Shown: positions 44,307-53,325 of the stretch, piece after piece
Position numbering within the stretch: position 1 is the first letter of the stretch
How the letters are laid out: the number at the start of each line of letters is the position of its first letter
Assembly (NCBI GenBank): GCA_963728845.1
Contig: CAVSLS010000044.1
Coordinates: 25,480 to 89,479, forward strand
Direction: 5' to 3'
Source: Bog-473 sp963728845
GTDB lineage: Bacteria; Actinomycetota; Acidimicrobiia; Acidimicrobiales; RAAP-2
Length of the DNA: 64,000 nucleotides
The notes under the pieces: generated by a model
The model's input: the letters and a program-made list of their open reading frames with translations, nothing else
Databases searched by the model: none
Told to the model about the DNA's origin: nothing
Made by a program: the position numbers and the translations under genes

Positions 44307-46004
44307 TCAGCCCCGCTGGATGATGCTGAGGCCTTTCACGGTGGGCAGGACCACGGTGGCCCGCGAGAAGTCGACCGTCCCACCCAACCGCGGCGTGATG
44401 TAGGCGACGGTCGACGCCACCAACTGCAGTTCGAGCGAAGTACCCGCTTTGGCCGTGTAGCTGACCGTCTCGAGTGGGATCGAGAGGGTGTGCGACTTGC
44501 CGTCGAGCGTGACCGGGATCGGCGTGATCTGGTTGTTGACGACGATCCCGGTGGCCGGGTCGACCAGCTGGGCGAACACCCGGGTGGGACGGGTGCCCGC
44601 GACCGCGGTGCCCGAATAGGTCACCGACAGCTTCGGTGCGCCGACGACTGCGGTGGCACGCGCGACGGGCACGGCGATGCTGACCGCGTTGGCCGCGGGG
44701 GCCGGGGTGACCGGGTAGGCCACGCTGTCGACGATGTTCGCTGCCTGAGCATCGGCAGCGACCATGGGCGGTCCCGAACCGCCGCCCGTCTTCAGGGCAA
44801 GCCTGCCCGAACCTGTGGCAACGATTGGAATTCCCGGGGGCAGCGGATACCCGAGCGCCGCGTACGACGTGCCGTCCTGATCGACGAAGGCGAACCCATG
44901 GAGTACCCGCACCGAGGTGTCTCCGGCCACGTACCGCTGCATCCAGCTCAACGAGAGAGGACCCACCTCAATGGCTGAGCCCGGGTCGGTCAGGCAGACC
45001 CCGTGCCCTCCACAGAACCAGGCCATCGAGACCGTGGTTCCCTGGCCGCGGAGCGCCTCGTAGTTTGCGATCCCCTCGTCGAGTGTGAACAGGTCGTCGA
45101 CGGTGCCCTGGAGGATCAAGGTCGGGATCTTCACGCTCGAAACGGACTGGGCCGGTCCTCGGCTCTCGAAGAACGAAACGGCTCGGGCGTCGATCACACC
45201 GGTCGAGTTCATCTCACGGTCGGCCGCGGGGATCTCCGGATCGAGCTTGGCTGTCGATGCCACACGTTCGAGGATGTTCCCCCATCCCGCCTTCGGGGTC
45301 TGGTTCTTGTCCAGACTGGTCCCGAGTGAGTGCCAGGCGATGGTGGGAGCGATGGCATCGATCCGGCAGTCCCGCTCGGCCGCCGCGAACTGGATGCCGC
45401 CGCCGTAGGACTCACCAACCATGCCGACCCTGGGCACGCCGGGACGGTCGAGTTCGACGCCGGGCTGCTGCGCCACCCAGTTGATGATGGCAGACACGTC
45501 ACGACCCTCGTCGTCCGGGCTGTCGACCTCAGCCGCACCCGTGGAGTGACCGAACCCCCGGGGGTCCCACGTCAGCACGTTGAATCCGCCTTGCCAGAGC
45601 TGGGCGATGCTGAGGGCTCCTTGGATCCCCGCCTGCGACGTGTCGGTGTCCCCGGACTGACCCCATCCGGGACCCATGAGTACGGTTGGTTGGGCCCGCC
45701 CGTCAGCCGACGGGTCGGGGAACCAGTGGATCCGGATGATCGTGCCGTCGAACGACGTGAGGTCGAAGTCGGACGCGACGCCCGGAACCGGTACCGCCTT
45801 GGTGGACTGCCACACGCTCGGAGGTTGGCAGTCCGTCGCTGCCCCAGTCGCCGTCCCGGCCAGCAAATGGGCCGGGGCACCCGGCGAAATACCGGCCGTG
45901 CCGCCCGCAACGACGAGGCCGGCACCGAGGGCGAGGGCGGCCACGATGTCCGCAGCCGAGCGCCAAGGTGAGCTTCGGGCGAGCCGGCGTGTCGATGGAC
46001 CCAT
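44307..46004 (-). CDS. Secreted CocE/X-Pro dipeptidyl-peptidase (S15)-like hydrolase
   Basis: 565 residues from ATG 46004, or 569 from an upstream GTG. The signal peptide includes IVAALALGAGLVVAGGTAG. The alpha/beta hydrolase domain has WFPDPSADGRAQPTVLMGPG, VLTWDPRGFGHSTG, nucleophile GMVGESYGGGIQFAAAER, Asp in LILQGTVDDLFTLDEG and His in WFCGGHGVCL. The C-terminal 200 residues form the jelly-roll domain of this family (KLSVTYSGTAVAGTRPTRVF). It cleaves esters or peptides outside the cell; the substrate is unknown. 44128-44306 holds no gene. Confidence 0.88.
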   Translation of the reverse strand: MGPSTRRLARSSPWRSAADIVAALALGAGLVVAGGTAGISPGAPAHLLAGTATGAATDCQPPSVWQSTKAVPVPGVASDFDLTSFDGTIIRIHWFPDPSADGRAQPTVLMGPGWGQSGDTDTSQAGIQGALSIAQLWQGGFNVLTWDPRGFGHSTGAAEVDSPDDEGRDVSAIINWVAQQPGVELDRPGVPRVGMVGESYGGGIQFAAAERDCRIDAIAPTIAWHSLGTSLDKNQTPKAGWGNILERVASTAKLDPEIPAADREMNSTGVIDARAVSFFESRGPAQSVSSVKIPTLILQGTVDDLFTLDEGIANYEALRGQGTTVSMAWFCGGHGVCLTDPGSAIEVGPLSLSWMQRYVAGDTSVRVLHGFAFVDQDGTSYAALGYPLPPGIPIVATGSGRLALKTGGGSGPPMVAADAQAANIVDSVAYPVTPAPAANAVSIAVPVARATAVVGAPKLSVTYSGTAVAGTRPTRVFAQLVDPATGIVVNNQITPIPVTLDGKSHTLSIPLETVSYTAKAGTSLELQLVASTVAYITPRLGGTVDFSRATVVLPTVKGLSIIQRG

Positions 46005-46279
46005 GATCGTTCCCGTCACTGCCTCGGCGCCTCCCCGTGCCCGTCCCGCTGCCGGATCGAAGGAGCCGGGACCTCGGGCCACCTCACCCACCGCGAACGG
46101 CGACCTGGCGACCTGGACCTCCGCCTGTGTCGGGCGGGGTGATCCTATAGGGCCTCGAGAACCACCGCAGGGTCCCCCGTCAGGAGCTGACACCGATCCG
46201 TGGAGAGGCACTGGCTCGTCACGCCGCTCAAAGGGCTCGGCTGGCTCCGGGCCAAGTCGCCGTTGTCCGTTGCGCTGAC

Positions 46280-47182
46280 TCAGGAATCGAACGCCGGACG
46301 TACCTCTCTGGCAAAGCTCTCGAGTTCTCCGACGTCGTTGGTACCGAATCGGAGCGTCACACTGTCCACGCCGGCCGCCTCCAGAAGGCGGAAATCACCG
46401 ATCAGCTGGCCGGCCGTGCCCATGAATCGAGGTCGGTTCTCTTCGTCGACCCAGGGTGCGGGCGCGTAGCGGAACTCCGAGCCACGCGGGGCCCGAGCCG
46501 GTGGCGCCGCCCACGAAGCGAGGGGTCTCGCGACGAGCCGAGTGGCAGGACAGCTGTATGAGAAGGTGAAGGGCCCGCTCAGCTTCGCACGGGCCCGCTC
46601 CTCCAAGATGTTCCGGCGCGCCTCGGCATACAACTGGTCTGGCATCCAGAGCGGATGCCATCCGTCACCGAGAAGGGCGGCGCGGCGCTGAGCACGCGCG
46701 GCATTGCCGCCGACCCAGATCGGCACCGGCGAGGGAGACGACACCACGGCGTACCCTTCGGGCGGGGACCGCAGGGTGCGCAGGATCTCCTCGGTGATCT
46801 CACCCCGTCGCTCATAGGGAGCCTCGAGTACCTCGAACTCGCCTTTCAGGTAGCCAACACCAACCCCGAGTATCAGGCGGTCCCCGGCCAACCGCCCGAG
46901 TGTCCCCATGGTCGCAGCGACCAGCAGCGGATGACGATACGGCGCAACGAGCACGTCCGTGCCCATGCGGAGGCGGCTCGTGAACCCGAGGCCCCATGCG
47001 CATGCCGCCAGGGGCTCGAGGAAGGGAGGGGAGACATTACGGGTCGCGTAGTCGGGCACGGCGATGTGGTCGGGGAACCAGGCGGAGTCGAAGCCGAGCT
47101 CGTCTCCGGCCACCAGCAGATCCCGGATCGCCAGCCCCTGGGCGTTCGGTCCGTAGGCGGGCACAGCGAAGCCGAACCTCAC
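46280..47182 (-). CDS. LLM-class F420- or flavin-dependent oxidoreductase
   Basis: 300 residues, TIM barrel of the luciferase-like family. GFAVPAYGPNAQGLAIRDLL, GFDSAWFPDHIAVPDYATRN, RMGTDVLVAPYRHPLLVAAT and RLILGVGVGYLKGEFEVL are typical, the last being the cofactor phosphate loop; VPIWVGGNAARAQRRAALLG follows. In actinobacteria such proteins mostly use F420 (TIGR03619-type). GTG 47182 overlaps the stop of the SnoaL-like gene, so the two are co-translated. The set downstream and upstream points to catabolism of a cyclic or xenobiotic compound. Confidence 0.9.
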   Translation of the reverse strand: MRFGFAVPAYGPNAQGLAIRDLLVAGDELGFDSAWFPDHIAVPDYATRNVSPPFLEPLAACAWGLGFTSRLRMGTDVLVAPYRHPLLVAATMGTLGRLAGDRLILGVGVGYLKGEFEVLEAPYERRGEITEEILRTLRSPPEGYAVVSSPSPVPIWVGGNAARAQRRAALLGDGWHPLWMPDQLYAEARRNILEERARAKLSGPFTFSYSCPATRLVARPLASWAAPPARAPRGSEFRYAPAPWVDEENRPRFMGTAGQLIGDFRLLEAAGVDSVTLRFGTNDVGELESFAREVRPAFDS

Positions 47183-47604
47183 CCGAAATGCCTCCCCAGG
47201 TTCCCGGTGAGGTCGACGATGAACAAGCGGTCCGAGAAGCGCCACACCCCGGCGGACTTCTCGAACCGGTCGACGTAGCGTCCGGAGAGAATGATCTGTA
47301 TCGGCTCGCCCGCCTCGATGGCTTGCAGCACCGTGAAGCAACACTCGGCAGCTGCACGGTCCACGTCGGGTTCGACGTCGATGGTGAGGTTGGTGATGAG
47401 GTGCTTGGTGCGCGGACTCCCGTCGTAGAGGCACACGCGTTCGTAGACGGCGCGGACCTCCTCCCTTCCCCGACGCACCTCTCCAGTCGATTCGGAGCGC
47501 CATGTGGCTTGCTCAAAGAGGGCGGCCACGCCCTCGAGATCGCCGGCGTCGAGCCGCCGTGCGTACGCATGGACGAGCGCGGTGATCTCGGCCCGATCGC
47601 TCAT
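47179..47604 (-). CDS. SnoaL-like / NTF2-fold protein
   Basis: 141 residues. ITALVHAYARRLDAGDLEGV and ALFEQATWRS begin the cone-shaped fold, with YDGSPRTKHLITNLTIDVEP and SGRYVDRFEKSAGVWRFSDR later. Asp/His positions usual for steroid isomerase or ring dehydratase relatives (RRLDAGD, TKHLITN) are present. ATG 47604. It overlaps the LLM gene. Likely a small isomerase, hydratase or ligand-binding protein in the same pathway. Confidence 0.85.
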   Translation of the reverse strand: MSDRAEITALVHAYARRLDAGDLEGVAALFEQATWRSESTGEVRRGREEVRAVYERVCLYDGSPRTKHLITNLTIDVEPDVDRAAAECCFTVLQAIEAGEPIQIILSGRYVDRFEKSAGVWRFSDRLFIVDLTGNLGRHFG

Positions 47605-47709
47605 GCTCGTGCCTCCGTCGGCGCGCCGCCCAGCGACGAAATGCGGATCAGCGCATCCGAGAGTGCAGTGCCCGCGGCCGGGCCCGGTGACCCGACGATG
47701 CTGCTCGTC

Positions 47710-48057
47710 TCACGCTTCGATCTCCTCATAGACACCGGCCTTCGGCAACGGATCGGTCTGGATGACGTCAGCCAGATGAAGGGTCCCGGCCGCCGCGGCT
47801 CTGGACAGCCCATCGAAGACGGCCTGGAGGTCATCGGCCTCGATGTCGTAGATGGCCATGTACTCCGGGAGGCTGGAATCCACTCCATCGGGGCCTTTCG
47901 TGCTGCGGCTGACCTTGTAGCGGCGTGCACCAGTGAAGCCGGGGAGGGTGCGGAGCTGGGGAAGATGGGTCTCGTTGTACCACTCGTTGTACTCATCTTC
48001 ACGGTCCGGGCTCTTCGGACGCGTGTACACGATGAACTTCGCCTCGGGCATGTTCAC
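47710..48057 (-). CDS. EthD-like dimeric alpha-beta barrel protein
   Basis: 115 residues. AKFIVYTRPKSPDREDEYNE, WYNETHLPQLRTLPGFTGAR and EYMAIYDIEADDLQAVFDGL give the ferredoxin-like fold of EthD/DUF4286 proteins; the NETHLP segment carries the conserved His. Such proteins act with oxidoreductases in degradation clusters. It lies upstream of the SnoaL gene on the same strand with about 105 bases between; no gene is seen in that gap. Confidence 0.8.
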   Translation of the reverse strand: MNMPEAKFIVYTRPKSPDREDEYNEWYNETHLPQLRTLPGFTGARRYKVSRSTKGPDGVDSSLPEYMAIYDIEADDLQAVFDGLSRAAAAGTLHLADVIQTDPLPKAGVYEEIEA

Positions 48058-48109
48058 TCCAAACGTGACCGCCGGCCATCGTATCGACGATGCCCGACCC
48101 CGGACCTGG

Positions 48110-49100
48110 TCAGCCGACGCGGCCGATGTCGCGCAGCCAGTCCGCGGTGTGCCGCAGCCCTTCGTCGAGACTGATGGGGTCGTAACCGAGCCTCTTGTAC
48201 GTCTTCGACGCCTTCAGGTCGCCACGGCGTGCCTCCGTCGACGCCGCCTTGAAGGCGATCGCCATCAAGGTCGGGCCGAAGACCTCGAGCAGCTCCGGAT
48301 CGTTCGAGGGCGCGACGTCCTCTACCTGGTGGTCCACCCCGGCCAGGGCACAGATCCGATTGCACGCCGCGGCGGTGCTGACCACGTCCTCGGGCTGGCC
48401 GTCGAGCATGTAGCGCTCGCCGGGCACGCCCCGGTCGAGGGCGAGGATGCATCCGCGCGATGTCCTCGGCGAAAACCCAGCTGACCGGAAACGTCAAGTA
48501 CCGGGTAACCCGTCCCCGGAGCGCTGACAGCAGCACCCGGTTGAAACTGGTCCGGCCGAGCGCATTGCTCGCCACCGGCGACGGGCCGAAGATGGCGCCC
48601 GGGTGCGTGGTCACGACGTCCAGCCCGGCGGCCGCTCGCGCCATGGCGTCTTGGAACGCTGCCATCTTCGTGATGGTGTAGGGATCCGAGCTCGGCTCCT
48701 CGCTCACGGGGGCGTCTTCGCGTTCGAGACCGCCGCTCGTGTCGAAGAACGTGCCCGTGCTGACGGCGACGACCCGGCGCAGGCCGAGGGACTCGGCCGC
48801 ATCGAGGACGTGCTTGGTACCCTCGACGTTCACCGCTTCGAAGTCGGGGAGGTTCTGGCTGGAGCCGCCGAGGAGGGCGGCACAGTGGATGACGGCGTCT
48901 GCCCCCGTTGCAGCCCGCCGGACGTCGTCGGGGGCGGTGATGTCGCCGGGCACGATCTCAGCGCCCAGGACGGCGAGGGGCTCCGTGTCAGCGGTCGGGC
49001 GGGCGAGGGCGCGCACCTTGTCACCCCGCGCCACCAGGAGCTTGCAGATGTTGGCACCGGCCAGGCCGGTCGCGCCGGTGACGAGGACGGTCTCGCTCAT
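48110..49100 (-). CDS. NAD-dependent epimerase/dehydratase (extended SDR), frameshifted
   Basis: About 330 residues. VLVTGATGLAGANICKLLVA is the NAD motif, VIHCAALLGGSSQNLPDFEA and NVEGTKHVLDAA follow, the catalytic Ser/Thr region is VVAVSTGTFFDTSG and YTITKMAAFQDAM holds Tyr and Lys. Near 48440 the frame shifts (GCGCGGATGCATCC carries one extra base), then CILALDRGVPGERYMLDGQ and a normal C terminus follow. The family includes 3-beta-hydroxysteroid dehydrogenases and dihydroflavonol reductases, fitting the neighbourhood. The last codons of the preceding AhpD-like gene overlap ATG 49100. Confidence 0.87.
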
Positions 49101-49681
49101 GTGGAGAGCTGTGGAGCCTCGGCGTACGAGGAGTCGACCTGGTCCCGGCCGTAGGCGATCACCGGAGGGCTGGTGCCGAAGACGTCGAGGGTGTGGATGA
49201 ACCGGTGCACACCCATGGTGTTGGCACACGTGAACCCGAGCTCGACGATTTGGGCCGCGGTGAACACGGTGCCCAGTTCCCGATACACCTCGTCATCGAT
49301 GGCGTGATGGTCGGCGGAGAGCAGGTCGAGGAACTTCACGGCCAACCTCTCCTGCTCGGTGAGCTGTGAACCGCCAGGTGAAATGAGGCAGGCGACGTCC
49401 TCGTCCGTGATGGAGTCGTGCTTCCGGGACTGCATGCAGGGCTGGCACTCTCCGAGCTGGGCGCTGCGAATACGGATCAGTTCGACGATCCTTGCCCCGA
49501 GCAGACTGTGCTTTCCCATGACCCCACGCGCTGCGTTGGTCATCTGCAGCTGCATCGTCCTGTAGGCGAAGATCTGCAGCGGGATCGCGGTGGCGTACGT
49601 GCCGTCCGCGACCCCCTCCTCGATGATTCGTCGGGACTCGTCGCCGAGCTCGTCCAGTGGGATCGGTTCTATCCTGGGCAT
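49097..49681 (-). CDS. Carboxymuconolactone decarboxylase/AhpD-like protein
   Basis: 194 residues. The AhpD-type redox motif is QLGECQPCMQSRKHDSI (CxxC with a downstream His-type residue), preceded by IVELIRIRSAQ; later ISPGGSQLTEQERLAVKFLD and ELGFTCANTMGVHRFIHTL. The CxxC supports a peroxidase-related role more than a true decarboxylase. ATG 49681. It overlaps the epimerase gene by 4 bases. Confidence 0.88.
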   Translation of the reverse strand: MPRIEPIPLDELGDESRRIIEEGVADGTYATAIPLQIFAYRTMQLQMTNAARGVMGKHSLLGARIVELIRIRSAQLGECQPCMQSRKHDSITDEDVACLISPGGSQLTEQERLAVKFLDLLSADHHAIDDEVYRELGTVFTAAQIVELGFTCANTMGVHRFIHTLDVFGTSPPVIAYGRDQVDSSYAEAPQLST

Positions 49682-49762
49682 GGCGACCTATCCTCCGTAG
49701 GTGCGACGGCGTTCGTCGTTTCGAGAATCACGACGATAACAAGGGCAGGTGATGTTGTGTCC

Positions 49763-50563
49763 ATGGTTCCGGCATCAGTGCTGCTCAACGACCAGGTGGC
49801 CGTAGTGACCGGTGGCGGCGCCGGGATCGGGCGTGGCATTGCCCGTGGGCTCGCGGCCTTCGGCGCCCGGGTCGCGATCTGGGAACGCGACGCAGAAACC
49901 GCGGAGTCGGCGGCGGTCGAAGTCGGGGGGCTCGGCCTCGTCACCGACGTCCGCAACACGGACGAGGTCGATGCCGCGCTGGCCCGCACGACGAGCGAGC
50001 TCGGGATCGTGCGAATACTGGTCAACAATGCGGGCGGCGTCTTCTTCTCGCCCATCCTGGAGACCTCCGAGAACGGCTGGGACGCGCTCTACCGGGCCAA
50101 CCTCAAGCACGTCATCCTGTGTACCCAGCGGGTGGCACGAACCATGGTCGAAGCCGGGAGCGGCGGCAGCATCATCAGCGTCACCTCCATCGAAGGCGTC
50201 CGGGCGGCACCGGGCTACGCGGCCTACGCCGCCGCCAAGGCGGGTGTCATCAACTTCACGAAGACCGCAGCACTGGAGTTCGCCCCGTACGGCATCCGGG
50301 TGAACGCGTTGGCGCCCGACATCACGCTGACCGAGGGCATCGCGGCCGTGGCGCCGCCGGGGTCCGAAGAACGCTTCGGCCTGACCGTTCCTATGGGCCG
50401 CCCCGGCCACGTCGACGAGATGGCGGGGGCTGCGGTGTTCCTGGCCGGCTCCATGTCCAGCTACGTGACGGGCCAGACCATCCATGTCGACGGGGGCACC
50501 CAGGCCTCGAGCGGCTGGTACCACCATCCCGAGAACGGTTCGTACGTCCTCGGACCATCCTGA
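49763..50563 (+). CDS. Short-chain dehydrogenase/reductase
   Basis: 266 residues from ATG 49763. VAVVTGGGAGIGRGIARGLA, ILVNNAGGVFFSPILETSEN, SIISVTSIEGVRAAPGYAAY, YAAAKAGVINFTKTAALEFA and YGIRVNALAPDITLTEG are the standard SDR motifs; the catalytic Ser, Tyr and Lys are all present. YVTGQTIHVDGGTQA ends the fold. Typical of 3-oxoacyl- or 7-alpha-hydroxysteroid-type enzymes. It is divergent from the AhpD-like gene and convergent with the next SDR. Confidence 0.92.
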   Translation: MVPASVLLNDQVAVVTGGGAGIGRGIARGLAAFGARVAIWERDAETAESAAVEVGGLGLVTDVRNTDEVDAALARTTSELGIVRILVNNAGGVFFSPILETSENGWDALYRANLKHVILCTQRVARTMVEAGSGGSIISVTSIEGVRAAPGYAAYAAAKAGVINFTKTAALEFAPYGIRVNALAPDITLTEGIAAVAPPGSEERFGLTVPMGRPGHVDEMAGAAVFLAGSMSSYVTGQTIHVDGGTQASSGWYHHPENGSYVLGPS

Positions 50564-50572
50564 CCCCGCTTC

Positions 50573-51367
50573 TTACTCCTCGTCCCGCCCGGCGGAACCG
50601 ACATGGGCCGACATGCCGCCGTCGATGGCGATCATCTGCCCGGTGATGTAGCGGGATCGGTCCGAGGCGAGAAAGACGACGAGGTTGGCGACGTCGTCGG
50701 GCTCGCCCACGTAGGGCGTGAGTGTCGCTCGTCCGAGCCCGGTCAGCATCTGCTCGGTCAGATGGGCACGAACGGCGTCGGTGATGATGAGTCCGGGGAC
50801 GATCGTGTTGACACGCACTCCCTGTTTGCCATGTGACGTCGCCACATACATGGTGAGCGTGTTGACCCCCGCCTTGGAGACTCCATATGCCGTACGCGTG
50901 CGGTCCCCTTTGAGCGATGCCCCAGACGACATGTTGATGATGGAGCCACCACCGTCCCTCACCATCTCCGGGAGGACGTGCTTGCACATCAGCATTTGGC
51001 TGCGCAGGTTGACCGCCATTGCCCTCTCCCAGACATCGAGCGCGAGCTCGGTGACGTCGGTATCGCGGGCCAGGAACGCGGACTCCGTCAGAGCTGCGTT
51101 GTTGTGAAGCACATCGACGCGCCCAAAGCGACCGACGATTGCCTGAATCGTCGCCTTCACCGCCGTCTCGTCCGAGAGATCCGCGCCGACGCTCATGGCG
51201 ACTCCCGCGGAACCCGAGATGGCCCGCGCCACCTCGTCCGCCCGTGCGCCGTCGATGTCGACGACGGCCACCGACCCACCCTCTCGCGCGATCGCTCGCG
51301 CCGTCGCGGCACCGATCCCCCCTGCGCCACCGGTCACGATGGCAACCTTGCCTTCCAGGCTCCCCAT
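50573..51367 (-). CDS. Short-chain dehydrogenase/reductase
   Basis: 264 residues. VAIVTGGAGGIGAATARAIA, VAVVDIDGARADEVARAI, VDVLHNNAALTESAFLARD, SIINMSSGASLKGDRTRTAY, YGVSKAGVNTLTMYVATSHG and VRVNTIVPGLIITDAV. NNAA in place of NNAG is tolerated in the family. C terminus ITGQMIAIDGGMSAHVG. Likely NAD-dependent alcohol dehydrogenase of the local catabolic set; substrate unknown. Confidence 0.92.
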   Translation of the reverse strand: MGSLEGKVAIVTGGAGGIGAATARAIAREGGSVAVVDIDGARADEVARAISGSAGVAMSVGADLSDETAVKATIQAIVGRFGRVDVLHNNAALTESAFLARDTDVTELALDVWERAMAVNLRSQMLMCKHVLPEMVRDGGGSIINMSSGASLKGDRTRTAYGVSKAGVNTLTMYVATSHGKQGVRVNTIVPGLIITDAVRAHLTEQMLTGLGRATLTPYVGEPDDVANLVVFLASDRSRYITGQMIAIDGGMSAHVGSAGRDEE

Positions 51368-51427
51368 CGTCAGATCATCGCAGCTGGCTGGACACGTCGA
51401 CGGCTGGCGGACCGGGAGACGATCTGT

Positions 51428-53080
51428 TCAGCCGGAGATCTCGGGACCGAGCAACGCCTTTGGCCAGGTGTTCCGATCGGGCAGCACGAGAAGGAACGGC
51501 CCGGCCGTGGCGGTGCGGAACCGGATCCCCTTGGCCGTAAGCCATGCTTCGAGGCTCGCCTCGTCGACGACACCCGGGTCGAGCCCAGTGGTCGACGCGA
51601 CTTGCCCTGCGATCTCGCCGACGTTGGCCGGGGGCACGAACACCCAGCCGGCTCGGGTCGCTTTGGCGACCGCCTCCGATTCACTGGGGTCTCGATCGTT
51701 GACGATCGGCGCAACCTGTATGCGTCCTGCGGAGACGAAGGCCAGATCGTAGGCGACCCAGTAACCCGCATAGACGTGTCGAACTCCGAGTGCCTGCAGC
51801 TTGGCACTCAGGGTGGTGACGGCCGAATTCGGATTGGCACGCCAATCCGAAAGGCTGGCCACCTGGGAGATGCCCCCGTAGCCCGCGTCGATGGCGACGA
51901 CCGTGCTGACGACGGCCGCGGCGAGGATTGCCACACAGATCCAACGTGCGGCTCGCGCCCGTGGTAGCTGCCAGATCGCGCCGATCCCGACCAACGACAC
52001 AATCGGAGCCAGGGCGATGCCGTACCGCCCGTCGTTCCAAAACCACGATGTCGGAAACACTGCGTACAGGAAGGGGAAGAGGACCAGGCTGGCGACGAGA
52101 ACCCGCGCATCGGGAACGCGGACGGCAACCGTGACCATCGCCGCAACGAGACCCGCCAAGAGCAGCGCGACGAGAAGTCCTCCGAGCACCGGAGACACCT
52201 CCCATTGACCCGCGCCTTCAATGCGCAAACCCAGGAGCATGGGCAGCGCGTGCGTGAAGAACGTCGACAACCGGCCGGAGTAGGACACTGGACTCGGAGT
52301 CTTCGTTCCGAAGGCGGCCACTCCCACTCGCAGGCTGGCCACGACCCAGGGGAGCGCACCAACCACGACGCCGATCACCACGGCAACGACCCGTGTCCCG
52401 ATCCCGACGCCACGGTGCGCCCGAAGGCTGAGGGCGACGACGACTGCGGCGGGCAGGGTGAAATACAGCGTTTCCGGGGTCGCCCACCAGCCGATTCCCA
52501 TCGCGAGGCCCAGCAACACCCAATCCCGAACGACGTCCTTGCCATCGTTCTTTGCTGTTTGGACGATGCGGACTGCTTCCCAGAGCACGAGGAGACCGAT
52601 GACCAAACCGATCTCGTGATAGCCGTACTCCTTCGTAGAGTTCCAAAGGCTTGATTCTGGCCAAACAAAGGTCAGCGTCGCCGCAGTGATCGCGGCGACC
52701 GGAGGAAAGAGTCGAAGGCCGATGCGCCAGACCACGGCGGCAGCCACCACAGCCAGGAGCACCGGCGTGGTATTCAGGACGAGGGGCGAAGAACCGAAGA
52801 CCCCAAACATCAGTGCAACGACGTAGGGCTCGACGCCGCCGTACGTCTGACTCCAGACGAACGCGGAGAAGTGGCCGTGACGAATCTGGAGGGCATTCAG
52901 TCCGACCACAGCTTCGTCCGAATTGAGGCCCGCGTGGCCGAGCAGCCACACACGGAGGAAGAGCGCGACGGCAAGGCATGCGAGGACAGCCACCAAGAGC
53001 CCATACCGTTCGGCAGGGTGAGCGGGTGTCACCGCTGTTCGCGGCAGTGAGTCTCGGTATGCCGAGGCGGTCACCGCCAT
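51428..53080 (-). CDS. GT-C fold membrane glycosyltransferase, family 39/ArnT-like
   Basis: 550 residues from ATG 53080 with about 11 membrane helices (LLVAVLACLAVALFLRVWLL first). The first extracytoplasmic loop has LNSDEAVVGLNALQI, where the acidic pair marks GT-C enzymes that use polyprenyl-phosphate sugars; SQTYGGVEPYVVALMFGVFG and WPESSLWNSTKEYGYHEIGL follow. The last 130 residues form a soluble extracytoplasmic domain (LGVRHVYAGYWVAYDLAF). It would transfer a sugar outside the membrane to lipid, protein or glycan. Not an obvious part of the catabolic set around it. Confidence 0.82.
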   Translation of the reverse strand: MAVTASAYRDSLPRTAVTPAHPAERYGLLVAVLACLAVALFLRVWLLGHAGLNSDEAVVGLNALQIRHGHFSAFVWSQTYGGVEPYVVALMFGVFGSSPLVLNTTPVLLAVVAAAVVWRIGLRLFPPVAAITAATLTFVWPESSLWNSTKEYGYHEIGLVIGLLVLWEAVRIVQTAKNDGKDVVRDWVLLGLAMGIGWWATPETLYFTLPAAVVVALSLRAHRGVGIGTRVVAVVIGVVVGALPWVVASLRVGVAAFGTKTPSPVSYSGRLSTFFTHALPMLLGLRIEGAGQWEVSPVLGGLLVALLLAGLVAAMVTVAVRVPDARVLVASLVLFPFLYAVFPTSWFWNDGRYGIALAPIVSLVGIGAIWQLPRARAARWICVAILAAAVVSTVVAIDAGYGGISQVASLSDWRANPNSAVTTLSAKLQALGVRHVYAGYWVAYDLAFVSAGRIQVAPIVNDRDPSESEAVAKATRAGWVFVPPANVGEIAGQVASTTGLDPGVVDEASLEAWLTAKGIRFRTATAGPFLLVLPDRNTWPKALLGPEISG

Positions 53081-53325
53081 CGTTCGATTGCCTCCTGTTC
53101 GAACCGCGTGGTCTGGATCACGGCTCGCTTCCGCCACTGGTTCGCCGGATCGGTGGTCGCTGCCGAGACGATAGCGGTCGTCTTCGGCACGAGAGGGGCG
53201 CCTCTCAGAGGTGATCGAAATCACCGTTCGGCGCTGCGCCGCGGCCGGGTGGATAACGTTCCCGGTCCAAGAGGTCCAGTCGGGTGCCGTCGACCCCGGG
53301 CTGACCGCACGAAAGGAAGACGTCC